From the NCBI RefSeq assembly GCF_000716535.1, contig NZ_JNWV01000012.1:137074-201073 (forward strand): DNA of 64,000 nucleotides, written 5' to 3'. Below the pieces are notes generated by a model. The model was given only the letters and a program-made list of their open reading frames with translations. It did no database searches and was not told the DNA's origin. This document shows, in pieces, positions 56,084 through 64,000 of the stretch. This DNA comes from Streptomyces flaveolus. GTDB taxonomy: Bacteria; Actinomycetota; Actinomycetes; Streptomycetales; Streptomycetaceae. The translations under genes and the position numbers were made by a program. The first letter of the stretch is position 1. Each line of letters starts with the position of its first letter.

Positions 56084-56773
56084 TCAGCTCGGTCCCGCCT
56101 TGTAACCGACACCACGGACGGTCACCACGATCTCCGGCCGCTCCGGGTCCTTCTCGACCTTGGAGCGCAGCCGCTGGACATGCACGTTGACGAGCCGCGT
56201 GTCGGCCGCGTGCCGGTAGCCCCACACCTGCTCCAGCAGCACCTCACGGGTGAACACCTGCCAGGGCTTGCGCGCGAGCGCGACCAGCAGGTCGAACTCC
56301 AGCGGGGTCAGCGCTATCGACTGCCCGTCCCGCTTCACCGAGTGCCCGGCGACATCGATGACCAGGTCACCGATGGTGAGCTGCTCCGGCGCCGGTTCCT
56401 CCGACCTCCGCAGCCGCGCCCGGATCCGGGCCACCAGCTCCTTCGGCTTGAACGGCTTGACGATGTAGTCGTCGGCGCCCGACTCCAGGCCCACGACGAC
56501 GTCGACGGTGTCGCTCTTGGCCGTGAGCATCACGATCGGCACACCGGACTCCGCCCGGATCAGCCGGCACACCTCGATGCCGTCCCGTCCGGGCAGCATC
56601 AGGTCGAGCAGCACCAGATCGGGCTTCGTCTCACGGAAAGCGGCAAGCGCCTTGTCGCCGTCGGCTACGAAAGACGGCTCAAAACCTTCACCACGCAGCA
56701 CGATGCCGAGCATCTCGGCCAGTGCGGTGTCGTCGTCGACGACAAGGACTCGTCCCTTCATAAACGACATCAT
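56084..56773 (-). CDS. mtrA: Response regulator MtrA
   Basis: The 229-residue OmpR/PhoB-type regulator has acid pocket Asp13-15, phospho-acceptor Asp57 in LVLLDLMLPG, and a winged helix in the last 100 residues (LTPLEFDLLVALARKPWQVF, HAADTRLVNVHVQRLRSKVE). MtrA of Streptomyces represses development and antibiotic clusters and controls nitrogen and cell-wall genes. The N-terminus MMSFMKGRVLVVDDD is what I recall for the genus, so I keep ATG 56773. It leads the mtrA-mtrB-lpqB operon. Confidence 0.97.
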   Translation of the reverse strand: MMSFMKGRVLVVDDDTALAEMLGIVLRGEGFEPSFVADGDKALAAFRETKPDLVLLDLMLPGRDGIEVCRLIRAESGVPIVMLTAKSDTVDVVVGLESGADDYIVKPFKPKELVARIRARLRRSEEPAPEQLTIGDLVIDVAGHSVKRDGQSIALTPLEFDLLVALARKPWQVFTREVLLEQVWGYRHAADTRLVNVHVQRLRSKVEKDPERPEIVVTVRGVGYKAGPS

Positions 56774-56812
56774 CCCATTCTCATAACAGCGACAGGCGCC
56801 CTGGTGAGGGAG

Positions 56813-56828
56813 GTCACTGGCCGGTGAC
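56813..56828. promoter_or_regulatory. Near-palindrome upstream of mtrA
   Basis: GTCACTGGCCGGTGAC is palindromic at 14 of 16 positions, 40-55 bp before the mtrA start. It is a plausible operator in the mtrA promoter; the regulator is unknown. Confidence 0.35.
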
Positions 56829-56890
56829 GATAGTCGTACGGAGCCGTCACTGTCTGCCCCTGTCGTCGACGGCGATGCCGGGCACCGGTG

Positions 56891-58036
56891 TCAGCTCGAC
56901 GCCGGCGGAGCCCCGGCCGGGGGCCGGGCGCACAGTTCCGCAAGCGCCTCGGCCGTCACGGGCGAGACCGCTCCCTCCTCGGTGACGATCGCCGTCACCA
57001 GCTCGGGCGGGGTCACGTCGAACGCCGGGTTGTACGCCTGCGTCCCCAGCGGTGCCACCGGAATCCCGCCCGCCGCTCCCGCCGCCTGCGGCGCCGCCAC
57101 CTCGGTCACCTCGAAGCCGGGACGCTGCTCGACCTCGATGGAGGCCCCGTCGGGAGTGTCCGGGTCGACCGTCGTCAGCGGCGCCACCACGATGAACGGC
57201 ACATGGTGGTACCGGGCGAGCACGGCGAGCGGATAGCTCCCCACCTTGTTCGCCACCGAACCGTCGGCCGCGATCCGGTCCGCTCCGATCAGCACCGCGT
57301 CCACCTCACCCGCCGCGAACAGGGAACCCGCCGCGTTGTCCGTGAGCAGGGTGTACGCCATACCGCTGCGGGCCGCTTCGTACGCCGTCAGGCGAGCGCC
57401 CTGCAGCAGCGGACGCGTCTCGTCCACCCACAGCCGCCGCAGCCGGCCCGCCCGGTGCGCGGCGAGGGCCACCGCGAAGGCCGTGCCCTCCCCGCCCGAC
57501 ACCAGCGACCCGGTGTTGCAGTGGGTCAGGATCCGGTGCCCGCCCGCGGGCAGCAGCTCGTCCAGCAGCGCCAGACCATGGGCCGCCATCCGCGCGCTGG
57601 CCTCGGCATCCTCCTGGTGCAGCGCCCGCGCCGCGGCCAGCGCCGCCACGGCGGCCGCGGTGGGGTCTCCGGTCCGGGCCAGCGCCGCCTGGTGCGCGGC
57701 CTGCGCCCGGCGCACCCCGACGGACAGGTTCACCGCGGTGGGCCTGGCCTCTTCCAGTGCCCGCGCGGCCTCGGCCACGTCGAAGCCCCGCGCGGCGGCG
57801 AGCGCGACGCCGTACGCCCCCGCGATCCCGAGCAGCGGCGCGCCCCGCACGGCGAGCGAACGGATCGCCTCCACCAGCGCCGCCGCGTCCGTGCACACCA
57901 ACTCGACCTCTTCGGCCGGAAGCCTCGTCTGATCAAGAAGGACCAGTACGGGACCTTCTGGGGGTTCCTCCCATCGGATCGCCGGTATCTCGGTCGGCCG
58001 CTTGTCCCCGCCGGTTCGCGCCTGCTGATCAACCAT
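56891..58036 (-). CDS. mtnA: S-methyl-5-thioribose-1-phosphate isomerase
   Basis: MtnA converts 5-methylthioribose-1-phosphate to 5-methylthioribulose-1-phosphate in methionine salvage. The 381-residue protein starts at ATG 58036 (MVDQQART). The eIF2B-like fold shows IRSLAVRGAPLLGIAGAYG (58-76), catalytic Cys173 in LTHCNTGSL and Asp253 in IGADRIAADGSVANKVGSY. CAGACT lies 6 nt before the ATG and there is no ribosome-binding site, so a leaderless message is possible. It is divergent from the membrane-protein block, and no other salvage gene is in the window. Confidence 0.95.
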   Translation of the reverse strand: MVDQQARTGGDKRPTEIPAIRWEEPPEGPVLVLLDQTRLPAEEVELVCTDAAALVEAIRSLAVRGAPLLGIAGAYGVALAAARGFDVAEAARALEEARPTAVNLSVGVRRAQAAHQAALARTGDPTAAAVAALAAARALHQEDAEASARMAAHGLALLDELLPAGGHRILTHCNTGSLVSGGEGTAFAVALAAHRAGRLRRLWVDETRPLLQGARLTAYEAARSGMAYTLLTDNAAGSLFAAGEVDAVLIGADRIAADGSVANKVGSYPLAVLARYHHVPFIVVAPLTTVDPDTPDGASIEVEQRPGFEVTEVAAPQAAGAAGGIPVAPLGTQAYNPAFDVTPPELVTAIVTEEGAVSPVTAEALAELCARPPAGAPPASS

Positions 58037-58176
58037 GCCGTCAGTCTGCCCCGGATCCGGCGGACAATTGAAGGAGTCCAGCCCCCACCGCGGCCGGTCC
58101 CCCGGTGACCAGCCCATGGCACGATGGCTGCCAACCTGCCGCCGCGACCGCGGACGGGCACCGAGAAGGAGCTTCG

Positions 58177-59568
58177 ATGACTGACACTCCGGGCTGGGCC
58201 TCGCCCGGATCCGCCCCGTCGTCCGAGGGGCGGGAACCCGGTGCGTCCGGCCCCGCCGAGCCCGCGAACCGCCCCGGCCCCACCGAACCCGCGCCACAGC
58301 CGGGCTCGGACCCGCAGGGCCCAGGCTCGAAGTGGTCCAAGGAGCAGCCGCCGGCCGGCCAGTGGTCCGCGCCCACCGGTGCCCCCAGCCCCGACCAGGC
58401 CCCACCGCCCCCACCCCCCGGCCCGGGCTGGGGCGGCCCGCAGCCCGGCGGCCCCGGCGGCTACGGTGTCCCCGGCGGCGGATACGGCGGCCCCCCTCCC
58501 GGCTACGGCGGCGGTTACGGCACCCCGGCCGGCTACCCCGCCTGGGGCGGCGGCTGGGGAGGTCCCCCGCCGGCGGCCAAGCCCGGCGTCATCCCGCTGC
58601 GCCCGCTCGGCGTCGGCGAGATCCTCGACGGTGCCGTTTCCACCATGCGCACCTACTGGCGCACGGTCCTCGGCATCGCGCTGGCCGTCGCCGTCGTCAC
58701 GGACACCTGCCTGGTCCTCGTCCAGGGCTTCTTCGTCAACGACGCCCTCGCGCGCACCTCGCTCGACGGCCGGACCGCCACCCTCGACGACGCCTACCAG
58801 TCCCTGCGCGATTCCATGATCGGCACCGGCATCGTCACGGTGATCTCCGCAGCCGCCGTCATCGTCGCCACCGCCCTGCTCACGACCATCACCAGCCGCG
58901 CCGTGCTCGGCAAGCCGGTCAGCACCGGCGAGGCCTGGCGCGAGGCCCGACCGCAGATCCCGAGGCTGGCCGGACTGCTCATCCTGCTCGGCCTGATCAC
59001 CATCGGAGTGATCGTCGTCGGCGCACTGCCCGGCTTCCTGGTACTGCTGAGCGGCGGCAGCGACGCCGGCGGGGCCGCCCTGTTCGCCCTGGGCATCCTC
59101 GGAGCCGTCGTCGTCGCGGTGTGGCTGGCCATCCGCTACTACCTGGCCGCTCCCGCCCTGATGCTGGAACGCCAGAGCGTCACCAAGGCCATGAGCCGCT
59201 CCGCCAAGCTGGTGCGCGGCTCCTGGTGGCGCGTCTTCGGCATCCAGCTGCTCGCCTGGCTCATCGCCAACATCGTCTCGGCGATCGTCACCATCCCCTT
59301 CGCCCTCATCGGCGCCGCCGTCAGCGGTGACGGCATGGACGACTTCCTCGGCACCAGCGGCGGACACGTCGGCTGGGCGTTCCTGATCATCCGGGGCATC
59401 GGCTCCCTGATCGGCACCACGCTCACCCTTCCGATCAGCGCCGGCGTCACCGTGCTCCTCTACATCGACCAGCGCATCCGCCGCGAGGCCCTCGACCTCG
59501 AACTGGCCCGCGCCGCCGGCGTCCAGGGCTACAGCACCGGCGTCCCCGGCCGCGTCCCCGGGAGCTGA
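58177..59568 (+). CDS. Multi-pass membrane protein with Pro/Gly-rich N-terminus
   Basis: The 463-residue protein starts at ATG 58177 with AAGGAG 5 nt upstream. Residues 1-135 are Pro/Gly/Tyr-rich and disordered (GGYGGPPPGYGGGYG). From about 140 (VIPLRPLGVGEILDGAVSTMRTYWRTVLG) there are about six helices, with RYYLAAPALMLERQSVTKAMSRSAKLVRG typical of the glycerophosphodiesterase-membrane-domain/DUF-type proteins next to DUF4129 genes. It leads a rightward operon with DUF4129, DUF4350, MoxR and DUF58 genes. Exact function is unknown; a membrane assembly role is inferred from this context. Confidence 0.75.
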   Translation: MTDTPGWASPGSAPSSEGREPGASGPAEPANRPGPTEPAPQPGSDPQGPGSKWSKEQPPAGQWSAPTGAPSPDQAPPPPPPGPGWGGPQPGGPGGYGVPGGGYGGPPPGYGGGYGTPAGYPAWGGGWGGPPPAAKPGVIPLRPLGVGEILDGAVSTMRTYWRTVLGIALAVAVVTDTCLVLVQGFFVNDALARTSLDGRTATLDDAYQSLRDSMIGTGIVTVISAAAVIVATALLTTITSRAVLGKPVSTGEAWREARPQIPRLAGLLILLGLITIGVIVVGALPGFLVLLSGGSDAGGAALFALGILGAVVVAVWLAIRYYLAAPALMLERQSVTKAMSRSAKLVRGSWWRVFGIQLLAWLIANIVSAIVTIPFALIGAAVSGDGMDDFLGTSGGHVGWAFLIIRGIGSLIGTTLTLPISAGVTVLLYIDQRIRREALDLELARAAGVQGYSTGVPGRVPGS

Positions 59569-59572
59569 TGCG

Positions 59573-60361
59573 GTGAGCCTCACGGGGGGAGTTCTCACGG
59601 CGGCGGTCCCACCGGGCGCCGGCACCACGGCCGCGTGTCGGCTGCTGCGTGCGACAAACCGGGTCGTGCTGGCGTCCGGTGGCTCGGGAGACGAGCCACC
59701 GGTGACCATCGGACGCGATCCCGCACGCGAGGCGGCCCGGCGCGAGCTGTCCAAGGGGATGTACCACGAGAACGACCCCAGCCTGCTCCAGCGCGCCCTG
59801 AACGCCTTCTGGGACTGGCTGGACCGGGCTCTCGGCACGGCCGCCTCGGCGACCCCCGGCGGCACGGTGGGCCTGGTCGTCGTCGTCCTGTTCGCCGCCG
59901 CCGTCCTGGCCGCCCTGTGGTGGCGCCTGGGCACCCCCCGCCGCCGGCCCACCTCGGCCGCCGTCCTGTTCGACGAGCGCCCCCGCAGCGCCGCCGAACA
60001 CCGCGCCGCCAGCGAGGCCCACGCGGCCCAGGGCCACTGGAACCAGGCCGTCCAGGAACGCATGCGGGCCCTCGTCCGCTCCCTGGAGGAACGGGCCCTG
60101 CTCGACGTACGCCCCGGCCGCACCGCCGACGAAGCAGCCGCCGAGGCCGGACGCGTCCTCCCCGCGCACACGGACCGCCTGCGCGCCGCCGCCCATGCGT
60201 TCGACGACGTCACATACGGCGGGCGCACGGCCGGCGAGCCGTCGTACCACCGCCTCGCCGAACTCGACCGCGACCTGGAACACACCCGGCCTGCCCTCGC
60301 CAACAGCCCCGCAGACGCCACCACCAAGGCCCGGAACACCCGCCAGGGGGCCGCCGAGTGA
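59573..60361 (+). CDS. DUF4129 membrane protein
   Basis: The 262-residue protein starts at GTG 59573, 4 bp after the preceding stop, with GGGAGC upstream. The N-terminal part (VTIGRDPAREAARRELSKGMYHENDPSLLQRALNAFWDWL) faces outside, one helix is at about 98-116, and the cytoplasmic DUF4129 region (SAAEHRAASEAHAAQGHWNQAVQERMRALVRSLEERAL) follows. DUF4129 proteins are usually linked to MoxR and DUF58 proteins, as here. Molecular role unknown. The next gene overlaps by 4 bp. Confidence 0.85.
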   Translation: MSLTGGVLTAAVPPGAGTTAACRLLRATNRVVLASGGSGDEPPVTIGRDPAREAARRELSKGMYHENDPSLLQRALNAFWDWLDRALGTAASATPGGTVGLVVVVLFAAAVLAALWWRLGTPRRRPTSAAVLFDERPRSAAEHRAASEAHAAQGHWNQAVQERMRALVRSLEERALLDVRPGRTADEAAAEAGRVLPAHTDRLRAAAHAFDDVTYGGRTAGEPSYHRLAELDRDLEHTRPALANSPADATTKARNTRQGAAE

Positions 60362-61550
60362 CCATCGAGGCCACCCCGAGGGCCACCTCCACCGCGCCCA
60401 CCGGCCGCCAGGTGTGGACCCGGACACGGGGCATCGCACTCGCCGTCGTCCTGCTCCTGGCCGCGGCCGTCGCCATGGCCGCCGTACGCTCCACCACTCG
60501 GCACGGCGAACTGGACCCGCGCTCCACCGACCCCTACGGCAGCCGCGCCGTCGCCCAACTCCTCGCCGAGCGGGGCGTCTCCACCCGCGTGGTCACCACC
60601 CTGGGTGCGGCCCGCGCCGCCACCGGCCCGGACACCACCCTGCTCGTCGCCGTACCCGACCTGCTGACCCACCGCCAGCAGACCCGGTTGCACGCCGCGA
60701 CCGCCTCCTCCGGCGGGCGGACCGTCCTCGTCGCGGCCGGCAGCTGGTCCGTCGAACGGCTCGCGCCCGGAGTCGCCGCGGACCCCGCCACCAGCGACAG
60801 CTCCACCCTCGACCCGGACTGCACGCTCCCCGAGGCCCGGCGCGCGGGCCCCGCCGACACCGGTGGCGTCCGCTACACCACCACCCGCCTCGACGCCGAC
60901 TCCTGCTACCCCAGCGAACGCCTCGCCACCCTCCTGCGCGTCCCCGCGGTCTCCGGAGGCGGTGACACCATCGTGCTCGGCGCGCCCGACATCCTCTACA
61001 ACGACCGCCTCGACGAGCAGGGCAACGCCTCGCTCGCCCTTCAACTCCTCGGCTCCCGCCCCCATCTGGTCTGGTACCTCCCCTCGCTGTCCGACGCCTC
61101 CGCCACCGAGAACGGCGAGCGGAAGAGCTTCCTCGACCTGCTTCCTTCGGGATGGCTCTGGGCCACCCTGCAGCTGTTCATCGCGGCCGTCCTCGCCGCC
61201 TTCTGGCGGGCACGCCGCTTCGGCCCCCTCGTGCCCGAGAATCTCCCCGTCGCGATCCGCGCCTCCGAGACCGCCGAAGGCCGCGCCCGCCTCTACCGCA
61301 ACGCCAACGCCCGCGACCGCGCCGCCGCCGCTCTTCGCTCAGCCACCCGCACCCGCCTCGCCCCCCTCGTCGGCGTTCCCGTCACCCAGGCGCACACGCC
61401 CGAGGCCCTGCTTCCCGCCCTGTCCACCCACCTCGCCGGCGACGGACAGGCCCTGCACTCCCTCCTCTTCGGACCGCCGCCCGGCGACGACGCGGCTCTC
61501 ATCGCTCTCACCGACCAACTCGACGCCCTCGAAAGAGAGGTACGCCGTTC

Positions 61551-61554
<4 letters not shown>
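60358..61554 (+). CDS. DUF4350 domain protein
   Basis: The 398-residue protein starts at GTG 60358 in a GTGA overlap. One helix at about 24-44 precedes the DUF4350 region (LDPRSTDPYGSRAVAQLLAERGVSTRVV), which resembles a class I glutamine-amidotransferase-like fold without a nucleophile that I can see. A second helix lies at about 262-282 (WLWATLQLFIAAVLAAFWRA), followed by a cytoplasmic domain. It is translationally coupled to DUF4129 before and moxR after. Confidence 0.85.
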
Positions 61555-62542
<988 letters not shown>

Positions 62543-62543
<1 letters not shown>

Positions 62544-63853
62544 TGGCACTCACCGGACGCGCCGCCCTCCTCGCGGCCCTCGGCTCGATCCCCGTCGGCG
62601 TCCTGGAACCGAGCTGGACGGGCATCCTGGCGGTCAACGGCCCGCTGGCCCTGGCCTGCGCCTGCGACTACGCACTGGCCGCGCCGGTACGCCGCCTCCA
62701 GCTGACCCGCTCCGGCGACACCTCCACCCGTCTCGGCGACACGGCCGACGTCACCCTCACGGTCACGAACCCGTCGCGCCGTCCGCTGCGGGCACGGCTC
62801 CGGGACGCGTGGCCACCCAGCGGCTGGCAGCCAGGCACGGAGATCGACGCCTCCCGGCACCGGCTGACCGTGCCACCGGGCGAACGCCGACGCGTGACGA
62901 CCCGACTGCGCCCCACCCGCCGCGGCGACCGCCAGGCCGACCGCGTGACGATCCGCTCGTACGGCCCCCTCGGACTCTTCTCCCGCCAGGGCGCCCACAA
63001 GGTCCCCTGGACAGTACGGGTTCTGCCCCCGTTCACCAGCCGCAAGCACCTGCCGTCGAAACTCGCCCGATTGCGCGAACTCGACGGCCGCACCAGCGTG
63101 CTGACCCGCGGGGAGGGAACGGAGTTCGACAGCCTCCGCGAGTACGTCCCCGGTGACGACACCCGCTCGATCGACTGGCGAGCCACGGCCCGGCAGTCCG
63201 CCGTCGCCGTCCGCACCTGGCGCCCCGAACGCGACCGGCACATCCTGCTCGTCCTGGACACCGGCCGTACCTCGGCGGGCCGGGTGGGCGACGCCCCACG
63301 CCTGGACGCCTCCATGGACGCGGCCCTGCTGCTCGCGGCTCTCGCCTCGCGCGCAGGCGACCGCGTGGCACTGCTGGCCTACGACCGCCGGGTCCGCGCC
63401 CTGGTCCAGGGCCGCGCGGCAGGCGATGTGCTGCCTTCCCTGGTCAACGCGATGGCGACACTCGAACCGGAACTCGTCGAGACCGACGCTCGCGGTCTCA
63501 CCGCCACCGTGCTCCGCACCGCGCCCCGCCGCTCCCTGATCGTGCTCCTCACGACGCTGGACGCGGCTCCGGTGGAGCAGGGTCTGCTTCCCGTGCTCCC
63601 ACAACTCACTCAGCGCCACACTGTCCTGGTCGCCTCAGTGGCAGATCCGCACATTGCCCGTATGGCGCAGGCCCGGGGTAACACGGAGGCGGTGTACGAA
63701 GCAGCGGCGGCGGCTCAGGCGCAGAACGAGCGTCGACGCACTGCCGAGCAGCTCCGCCGTCATGGGGTGACGGTGGTGGACGCGACTCCGGAGGATCTGG
63801 CGCCGGCGCTCGCGGATGCTTATCTGGCTCTCAAAGCGGCGGGCCGGCTCTGA
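62543..63853 (+). CDS. DUF58 protein (VWA-like MoxR partner)
   Basis: The 436-residue protein starts at ATG 62543, sharing one base with the moxR stop. Two N-terminal helices (about 6-47) anchor it. An Ig-like segment (TRLGDTADVTLTVTNPSRRP) precedes the DUF58 signature EYVPGDDTRSIDWRATAR (200-217). The C-terminal half is VWA-like, with DTGRTSAGR as a possible metal-site remnant and LDASMDAALLLAALASRAGD. It is the last gene of the block and converges with the rRNA operon. Confidence 0.9.
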
Positions 63854-63910
63854 AAGACTTCGGCCCGTCGGTGTCCCCTCGGGGACTCCGAACGATCCCT
63901 GAACGCAGAA

Positions 63911-63936
63911 AACCCCCGCACCGAAGTGCGGGGGTT
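63911..63936. terminator. rRNA operon terminator, bidirectional
   Basis: The 10-bp stem AACCCCCGCA (63911-63920) pairs with 63927-63936 around a 6-nt loop. On the minus strand a TTTT run follows, and on the plus strand the arm ends in GGGGGTTT, so it can stop both the rRNA transcript and the DUF58 operon. Confidence 0.9.
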
Positions 63937-63947
63937 TCCTCAAAAAT

Positions 63948-64000
63948 TGTTCGGCGGCGTCCTACTCTCCCACAGGGTCCCCCCTGCAGTACCATCGGCG
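63948..64000 (-). rRNA. rrf: 5S ribosomal RNA, 3' part
   Basis: On the minus strand the sequence reads CGCCGATGGTACTGCAGGGG, then GGACCCTGTGGGAGAGTAGG and ACGCCGCCGAACA, the conserved 3' half of actinobacterial 5S rRNA. The 5' half lies beyond the window. It marks the end of a leftward rRNA operon. The exact 3' end may be one or two bases different. Confidence 0.95.

Noticed and set aside
53971..56115. GTG 56115 as mtrB start
   Set aside because: It lies inside mtrA coding sequence without a ribosome-binding site; GTG 56082 just after the mtrA stop is more natural.
57730..61065. Leftward open frame of 1111 codons opposite the membrane-protein block
   Set aside because: Low-complexity Gly/Asp/Ala product antisense to three well-supported, coupled genes.

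Overview
The window is a high-GC actinobacterial chromosome segment, almost certainly from a Streptomyces. This rests on strong G/C bias at third codon positions, frequent GTG starts, TGA-overlap operons, and a gene order I recall from the core arm of Streptomyces chromosomes: prfB with two membrane Ser/Thr kinases, ohr/ohrR, a 180-kDa NAD-glutamate dehydrogenase, secA, hpf, lpqB-mtrB-mtrA, mtnA, then an rRNA operon. I saw no insertion sequence, phage, CRISPR array or tRNA gene. It reads as vertically inherited chromosome rather than an island.

Left part (1-13.2 kb): the 5' part of a secreted glycine-rich repeat protein; a leftward pkaA-pkaB-prfB group closed by a perfect hairpin; a divergent FHA-FtsK/SpoIIIE-like protein; and a three-gene sugar ABC importer (lipoprotein plus two permeases) with no ATPase of its own. 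One permease carries an unusual extracytoplasmic insertion of about 145 residues.

Central part (13.3-35 kb): a cell-surface glycopolymer locus. It has four bimodular proteins of about 735 residues joining a GT2 glycosyltransferase to a CDP-glycerol-type glycerophosphotransferase, two GT2 proteins with beta-rich tails resembling wall teichoic acid glycosyltransferases, three polytopic membrane proteins (two GT-C/GT87-like), a GalE-type epimerase, and a TagGH-like ABC exporter. A divergent TetR regulator stands next to the exporter with two matching palindromic operators. An ohr/ohrR peroxide-resistance pair is embedded. The four bimodular paralogues have lost different catalytic motifs in different modules, which suggests a set of complementary partners. 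This locus is the best candidate for a poorly described system.

Right part (35-64 kb): gdh, a G-rich minisatellite-like gap, a DJ-1/PfpI protein, a HAD hydrolase with altered motif I, DUF6912 and Rv3235-family proteins, secA, a GNAT acetyltransferase, an AlkX/YcaQ-type DNA glycosylase, an orphan LuxR-type response regulator, hpf, comF, the lpqB-mtrB-mtrA module (signal transduction and envelope control), mtnA, and a five-gene block of membrane protein, DUF4129, DUF4350, MoxR and DUF58 proteins. The window ends in the 3' end of a leftward 5S rRNA gene with its terminator.

Several genes have a TANNNT -10 box 5-7 nt before the start codon and no Shine-Dalgarno sequence, as expected for leaderless mRNAs. 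Gaps contain short degenerate tandem repeats and dispersed GC-rich hairpins common in Streptomyces genomes.
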